Of a DNA stretch of 64,000 nucleotides, positions 59,499 to 64,000 are shown piece after piece. Both the position numbers and the translations under genes were made by a program. The DNA comes from Haemophilus seminalis (GTDB lineage: Bacteria > Pseudomonadota > Gammaproteobacteria > Enterobacterales > Pasteurellaceae): contig NZ_VCED01000002.1 in NCBI RefSeq assembly GCF_006384255.1, positions 1 through 64,000 of the forward strand. The letters are read 5' to 3'. Each line of letters opens with the position of its first letter. Within the stretch, counting starts at the first letter, position 1. A model generated the notes under the pieces. It was not told the origin of the DNA. It searched no databases and worked only from the letters and a program-made list of their open reading frames with translations.

Positions 59499-59521
59499 AA
59501 AGGGCGCATTATGCGCCCTTT
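59499..59521. terminator. Bidirectional terminator after slyX
   Basis: AAAGGGCGCAT (59499-59509) and ATGCGCCCTTT (59511-59521) form an 11-bp perfect repeat around one base. It separates the converging slyX and peroxiredoxin genes. Confidence 0.88.
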
Positions 59522-59563
59522 AAATTACATTCCCAAATAATAATCAGCTAAATACTTGCCTGC

Positions 59564-60295
59564 TTATGAAAAGTATTTTTCCAAATCGTCGCTACCGCCA
59601 ATATGCTTACCACCAATAAACACTTGTGGAACAGTAGTACGACCAGAAACCGCGCGTACACTCACGATAGTAGCATCATGGCCTAATACGATTTCTTCAA
59701 AACTTAATCCTTTATCATGTAAAAGTTGTTTTGCTTTTGTGCAATACGGACAACCTGGTTTAGTGAAGATTGAAATAGATTCTTGAATTTGATGCTGTGG
59801 CGCAAGATATTTTAACATTGTATCTGCATCAGAAACTTTGAACGGATCACCCGGTTCATTTGGTTCAACAAACATTTTTTCTACTACGCCATTTTTCACT
59901 AACATAGAATAGCGCCAAGAACGTTTACCAAAACCTAAATCTTCTTTACCAACAAGCATTCCCATGCCTTCTGTAAACTCACCATTACCATCTGGAATGA
60001 AAGTGATGTTTTCAGATTTTTCGTCTTCCTTCCATGCATTCATCACGAAAGTATCATTGACTGAAACCACAACAATATCATCCACACCATATTTTTTGAA
60101 TACAGGGGCTAATTCGTTATAACGAGGTAAGTGAGAAGATGAACAAGTCGGCGTGAATGCGCCTGGTAATGAGAACACGATCACTGTTTTGTTATCAAAT
60201 AATTCAGAGGTAGTTACATCAACCCATTTATCACCCTGACGAGTGCGGAATGTTACTTGAGGGACTTTTTTACCTTCCATATTAGACATCATCAT
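59564..60295 (-). CDS. Peroxiredoxin-glutaredoxin fusion (hybrid Prx5/PGdx)
   Basis: About 241-243 residues; AGGAG lies close upstream, and ATG 60292 has better spacing than 60295. The peroxiredoxin-5 domain (about 1-165) has the peroxidatic cysteine in [16 protein letters not shown]. The glutaredoxin domain (about 170-243) has CPYC and [14 protein letters not shown]. The fusion reduces peroxides with glutathione in one polypeptide. Divergent from oxyR and probably OxyR-activated. Confidence 0.96.
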   Translation of the reverse strand: MMMSNMEGKKVPQVTFRTRQGDKWVDVTTSELFDNKTVIVFSLPGAFTPTCSSSHLPRYNELAPVFKKYGVDDIVVVSVNDTFVMNAWKEDEKSENITFIPDGNGEFTEGMGMLVGKEDLGFGKRSWRYSMLVKNGVVEKMFVEPNEPGDPFKVSDADTMLKYLAPQHQIQESISIFTKPGCPYCTKAKQLLHDKGLSFEEIVLGHDATIVSVRAVSGRTTVPQVFIGGKHIGGSDDLEKYFS

Positions 60296-60413
60296 TATTC
60301 TCCTATTGGTTGTTGATTTAATTTGAATGTGCTGGATTATAGGGAAATTTATGGTATAGTTACAATCAATTAATTCTATTTTTTTAATTGAAATTTTCTA
60401 TAGGAAGAATCAA

Positions 60414-61319
60414 ATGAATATCCGAGATTTAGAATACCTTGTAGCCTTATCAGAATATAAACATTTCCGCCGTGCTGCCGATTCTTGCAATGTCAGCCAA
60501 CCCACTTTAAGTGGTCAAATTCGCAAGCTCGAAGATGAACTTGGCATTATTTTATTAGAACGAACCAGCCGTAAAGTATTATTCACACAATCAGGTATGT
60601 TACTTGTAGAACAAGCGCGTACCGTGTTGCGTGAAGTAAAATTATTGAAAGAAATGGCAAGTAATCAAGGTAAGGAAATGACAGGCCCATTACATATAGG
60701 CTTAATCCCAACTGTTGGCCCTTACTTATTACCTTATATTGTTCCAACGCTAAAAGCTGCCTTTCCGGATCTAGAAGTCTTTCTCTACGAAGCACAAACA
60801 CATCAATTGCTAGAACAACTCGAAACTGGTCGTTTCGATTGTGCAATTGTAGCTACCGTGCCTGAAACAGAAGCCTTTATTGAAGTGCCTATTTTTAACG
60901 AAAAAATGTTACTGGCCGTATCAGATGAACATCCTTGGGCAAAAGAAAAGAAAATGTCTATGAATCAACTGAAAGGGCAAGAAATGTTAATGCTAGACGA
61001 TGGTCATTGCTTACGTAATCAGGCTTTAGATTATTGCTTCACGGCAGGCGCAAAAGAAAATGCCCACTTCCAAGCCACAAGCCTAGAAACTTTGCGCAAT
61101 ATGGTCTCTGCAAATGCTGGTATCACGTTTATGCCTGAACTTGCTGTATTAAATGAAGGTGCTCGTAAAGGTGTAAAATATATTCCTTGTCACTCACCTG
61201 AACCATCACGCACTATTGCTTTAGTTTATCGACCTGGTTCACCTTTACGTAACCGTTACGAACGCGTAGCCGGTGCAATCAGCAGTGAGGTAAAATTAAT
61301 TTTAGCCGGAGAAAAATAA
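60414..61319 (+). CDS. oxyR: Peroxide-sensing regulator OxyR
   Basis: 301 residues, LysR type. The HTH contains [36 protein letters not shown]. The redox cysteines are present at the right spacing in [12 protein letters not shown] (the 199/208 pair). Oxidation by peroxide turns on defence genes, including likely the divergent peroxiredoxin gene across a 118-bp gap. Its stop overlaps the fabR start. Confidence 0.97.
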   Translation: MNIRDLEYLVALSEYKHFRRAADSCNVSQPTLSGQIRKLEDELGIILLERTSRKVLFTQSGMLLVEQARTVLREVKLLKEMASNQGKEMTGPLHIGLIPTVGPYLLPYIVPTLKAAFPDLEVFLYEAQTHQLLEQLETGRFDCAIVATVPETEAFIEVPIFNEKMLLAVSDEHPWAKEKKMSMNQLKGQEMLMLDDGHCLRNQALDYCFTAGAKENAHFQATSLETLRNMVSANAGITFMPELAVLNEGARKGVKYIPCHSPEPSRTIALVYRPGSPLRNRYERVAGAISSEVKLILAGEK

Positions 61320-61942
61320 TGGCCGGGGTTCGTGCAATTCAAAAAGAGAAAACACGTCGAGCCTTGGTAAATGCCGCGTTTAATCAGCTCAGTGCGGAAA
61401 AAAGCTTTTCCAACTTAAGTTTACGCGAAGTCGCTCGTGAAGCGGGTATTGCGCCAACTTCGTTTTATCGTCATTTTAGCGACATGGATGAATTAGGCTT
61501 AGAAATGGTAGATGAAGCTGGTTTAATTTTGCGTCAATTAATGCGACAAGCACGTAAACGTATCGATGCTGGTGGTAGTGTAATTTCTGTTTCTGTTGAT
61601 ACGTTTTTTGAATTTATTACCAATAGCACAAATGTTTTCCGCTTATTATTACGTGAAAGCTCGGGTACCTCCCAAGCATTTCGAACTGCAGCCGCACGAG
61701 AAATCAAACATTTTGTCGATGAACTCGCAGAGTATATTTCATCTAAGCATCAGTATTCTCAATATATTGCATATGTTCAAGCTGAAGGCATTGTGACTAT
61801 TGTCTTCACCGCTGGAGCAAATGCTTTAGATATGAATAAAGCTGAAAGAGAACAACTCAAAACACGCGTAATTTTACAATTAAGAATGTTAGCAAAAGGT
61901 GCAGATTTCGCGGCTCAAAAAGAAAAAGGAAAACACACATAA
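61319..61942 (+). CDS. fabR: FabR: TetR-type regulator of unsaturated fatty-acid synthesis
   Basis: 207 residues. The N-terminal TetR HTH (about 10-55) shows [49 protein letters not shown]. FabR represses fabA/fabB and sets membrane fluidity. It shares one base with oxyR, as in E. coli where oxyR and fabR are neighbours. An uptake signal (61948-61956) follows the stop. Confidence 0.94.
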   Translation: MAGVRAIQKEKTRRALVNAAFNQLSAEKSFSNLSLREVAREAGIAPTSFYRHFSDMDELGLEMVDEAGLILRQLMRQARKRIDAGGSVISVSVDTFFEFITNSTNVFRLLLRESSGTSQAFRTAAAREIKHFVDELAEYISSKHQYSQYIAYVQAEGIVTIVFTAGANALDMNKAEREQLKTRVILQLRMLAKGADFAAQKEKGKHT

Positions 61943-62020
61943 ACTTAACCGCACTTTTTGGCTTACAACTAAATCCGCAAAACTGGATTAGTTATCCTAT
62001 TATTCATTTATAACATAACA

Positions 62021-62055
62021 AATGGCCACATTTTGCTTTATGAAATGTGACCATT
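62021..62055 (-). terminator. Hairpin after mutS
   Basis: AATGGCCACATTT (62021-62033) pairs with AAATGTGACCATT (62043-62055), with one mismatch. It lies just beyond the mutS stop. The T tract is weak, so terminator function is likely but not certain. Confidence 0.6.
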
Positions 62056-62067
62056 CTTCTCTATATC

Positions 62068-64000
62068 TTAACTTACCATTTTCTTTAACTGATACAAATA
62101 CGCCAATGCTTGTTTAGGGCTTAAATCATCGGGATCCAGTTTTTCAATAGCCTCTCTTAGTGCATCTGTTTCTTGTTCAAACAATAATTCACCTTGCGTG
62201 TGATTGGCTTCACGCAATGCCTGAATTTGTTGATCGGCTGAATGACCTGAGGTTTTTTCTAATTGTGTCAATTTCTGTTTTGCCAGTTTAATAACAGATT
62301 GTGGCACTCCCGCCAAAGCCGCTACTGCCAAACCATAACTTTTACTTGCTGCGCCATCTTGTACAGCATGCATAAAGGCGATGGTGTTGTTATGCTCAAG
62401 GGCATCTAAATGAATATTGGCGATGCCTTCTAGCTGTTCTGGCAACGCGGTTAATTCAAAATAATGGGTGGCAAATAATGTAAGCGAGCGGATTTTTTTC
62501 GCTAACCATTCTGCACAAGCCCAAGCTAAGGATAAGCCATCATAAGTGGATGTGCCGCGACCGATTTCATCAATAAGCACGAGACTTTGCGCAGTGGCTT
62601 GATGAAGAATATTTGCCATTTCAGTCATTTCCACCATAAAGGTTGAACGTCCTGAGGCTAAATCATCAGACGCACCAATTCGAGTGAAAATACGGTCAAT
62701 CGGCCCAATTCGCGCGCTGTCTGCTGGCACAAAGCTACCGATATAGGCAAGCAACGTAATTAATGCAGTTTGGCGCATATAAGTACTTTTACCACCCATA
62801 TTTGGCCCAGTGATAACTAATAAATGACGATTGTGATTGAGTTCCACTGGGTTGGCGATGAAAGGATCTTTCAATACTTGTTCCACGACAGGATGGCGGC
62901 CATTTTCAATTTTCACACTCACTTCATCACAGAATGTTGGCATCACGTAATTGAGGGTGTCTGCGCGCTCGGCAAGATTGACCAATACATCCAATTCAGA
63001 GAGTACGAGGCTCGCCAGTTGTAATGAACCTAAGTGCGGTAATAATAAATCAAATAATTCATCGTAAAGTTGCTTTTCTAACGCTAACGCTGCGCCTTTT
63101 GATTTCAGCACTTTGTCTTCATATTCTTTGAGTTCAGGAATAATGTAACGCTCAGCATTTTTCAGGGTTTGACGGCGAACATAATGAATCGGGGCTCTAT
63201 GCGCTTGACCTTGGCTAATTTGAATGTAATAACCATGCACTGCATTAAAACCGATTTTTAGCGTATCAATACCTGTGCTTTCACGCTCCCGTTTTTCTAG
63301 GTTTTCCAAATATTGGGTTGCACCATCAGACAGCATACGCCATTCGTCCAACTCGGCATGGTAACCTTCAGCAATCACGCCACCATCCCGAATTAAAAGT
63401 GGAGGCGTCTCAATCAATGCACGTTGCAATAAATCGCACTGCTCGGTGAAATCGGCAATTTGACCGAAAAGAGCGGTTAAAAATGGAGGTGTTTTTTGTT
63501 GCACAATCGCGCGTAATTCTGGAATTTGTTCTAACGCCGTGCGCAAGCGGGTGAGATCGCGTGGACGCGCTGAACGCAGCGCCACACGTGCTAAAATACG
63601 TTCCATATCGCCGACTAATTGCAAATAAGGCTGAAGTTCATCGACTAAATCAAAATTCAGAATTTCCGCAATCGCTTGTTGGCGTTGTTTTAATTTTTCC
63701 ACATGACGAACAGGCTGGTGAATCCAACGTTTCAGCAAACGGCTCCCCATTGGCGTAACGCATTTATCCAATACAGACGCTAGGGTATTTTCTGTGCCAC
63801 CCGCAAGATTTTGTGTCAATTCAAGATTTCTGCGCGTGGCGACATCTAACTGAATACAGTCTTGATTTTGAATTAAGCTAATGCTTTGAATATGGGGTAA
63901 TGCGGTACGTTGCGTTTCTTTTGCATATTGCAATAAACAACCTGCCGCACTTAAGCCTAAAGGGGATTTTTCCACACCAAAGGCGCGTAAATCTTTTGTG
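62068..64000 (-). CDS. mutS: DNA mismatch-repair protein MutS, C-terminal three quarters (cut by the window edge)
   Basis: 644 complete codons are in the window, and the frame continues open past base 64000 ([15 protein letters not shown]). The GTG at 63975 is therefore an internal valine, not a start. The lever/clamp domain is followed by the ATPase: Walker [39 protein letters not shown] and FATHYFELT. The N-terminal mismatch-reading domain (with the Phe-X-Glu motif) is outside. No damage is seen. Confidence 0.97.
   Translation of the reverse strand, partial: TKDLRAFGVEKSPLGLSAAGCLLQYAKETQRTALPHIQSISLIQNQDCIQLDVATRRNLELTQNLAGGTENTLASVLDKCVTPMGSRLLKRWIHQPVRHVEKLKQRQQAIAEILNFDLVDELQPYLQLVGDMERILARVALRSARPRDLTRLRTALEQIPELRAIVQQKTPPFLTALFGQIADFTEQCDLLQRALIETPPLLIRDGGVIAEGYHAELDEWRMLSDGATQYLENLEKRERESTGIDTLKIGFNAVHGYYIQISQGQAHRAPIHYVRRQTLKNAERYIIPELKEYEDKVLKSKGAALALEKQLYDELFDLLLPHLGSLQLASLVLSELDVLVNLAERADTLNYVMPTFCDEVSVKIENGRHPVVEQVLKDPFIANPVELNHNRHLLVITGPNMGGKSTYMRQTALITLLAYIGSFVPADSARIGPIDRIFTRIGASDDLASGRSTFMVEMTEMANILHQATAQSLVLIDEIGRGTSTYDGLSLAWACAEWLAKKIRSLTLFATHYFELTALPEQLEGIANIHLDALEHNNTIAFMHAVQDGAASKSYGLAVAALAGVPQSVIKLAKQKLTQLEKTSGHSADQQIQALREANHTQGELLFEQETDALREAIEKLDPDDLSPKQALAYLYQLKKMVS

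Noticed and set aside
63975..63977. GTG as the mutS start
   Set aside because: The frame is open beyond the window edge with conserved MutS residues upstream, so this is an internal valine.

Overview
The window is chromosomal DNA from a member of the Haemophilus influenzae / H. haemolyticus group. The evidence is the DNA-uptake signal core AAGTGCGGT, which I counted about 38 times on both strands, often as head-to-head pairs forming terminator hairpins. Other support is low GC, Pasteurellaceae-type proteins, the sxy(tfoX)-recA-recX order, and a CRP site at the sxy promoter. I cannot fix the species. hcp/hcr and a large trimeric autotransporter are present.

Layout. 1-311 is the 5' end of a 16S rRNA gene (minus strand) with its boxA leader and promoter. 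0.6-4.5 kb holds competence and recombination genes (tfoX, recA, recX), a fluoride channel and a HAD phosphatase. 4.5-7.4 kb is the hybrid-cluster protein pair hcr-hcp, with an FNR-like site. 7.7-15.3 kb is a nitrogen/dicarboxylate catabolism island: arcB, arcC, a YfcC-type carrier, an Lrp-type regulator, a frameshifted pepE, a dcuC with an in-frame stop, and an AbgA-like hydrolase. 15.4-17.9 kb holds periplasmic cpdB and a rhodanese. About 18.0-18.36 kb is the probable replication origin oriC, next to mnmG.

To the right of oriC are a decayed IS3-family element, a hipBA toxin-antitoxin pair, a quinone-oxidoreductase/HxlR-regulator pair, and an iron/haem locus. That locus has a TonB-dependent receptor with Fur-like boxes, two exporter-fold ABC subunits and, divergently, hemC-hemD-hemX-hemY. 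Then come psiE, a second decayed IS, coaA, and a tRNA(Thr-Tyr-Gly-Thr)-tuf operon. Next are ppx, the tamB-tamA outer-membrane assembly genes, glpE and rarD. ilvY and ilvC follow, separated by a roughly 360-bp element with long terminal inverted repeats. After them come a 918-residue trimeric autotransporter, a solitary 51-bp IS end, tpiA, a GNAT gene and xerC. The right end holds tusDCB with a YheO-type regulator, fkpA, slyX, a peroxiredoxin-glutaredoxin divergent from oxyR, fabR and truncated mutS.

How it fits together. The rRNA operon on the left and the tRNA-tuf operon on the right both point away from oriC, so both are co-directional with replication. The haem locus pairs uptake with tetrapyrrole synthesis. 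OxyR, the peroxiredoxin, hcp/hcr and the HxlR pair form a stress-response layer. Several joins look like rearrangement points: mnmG/IS/hipBA, psiE/IS/coaA, and tusB without a following rpsL. Two of these carry dead insertion sequences. The least explained features are the ilvY-ilvC element, the central passenger of the autotransporter, and the exporter-fold ABC pair beside a TonB receptor.
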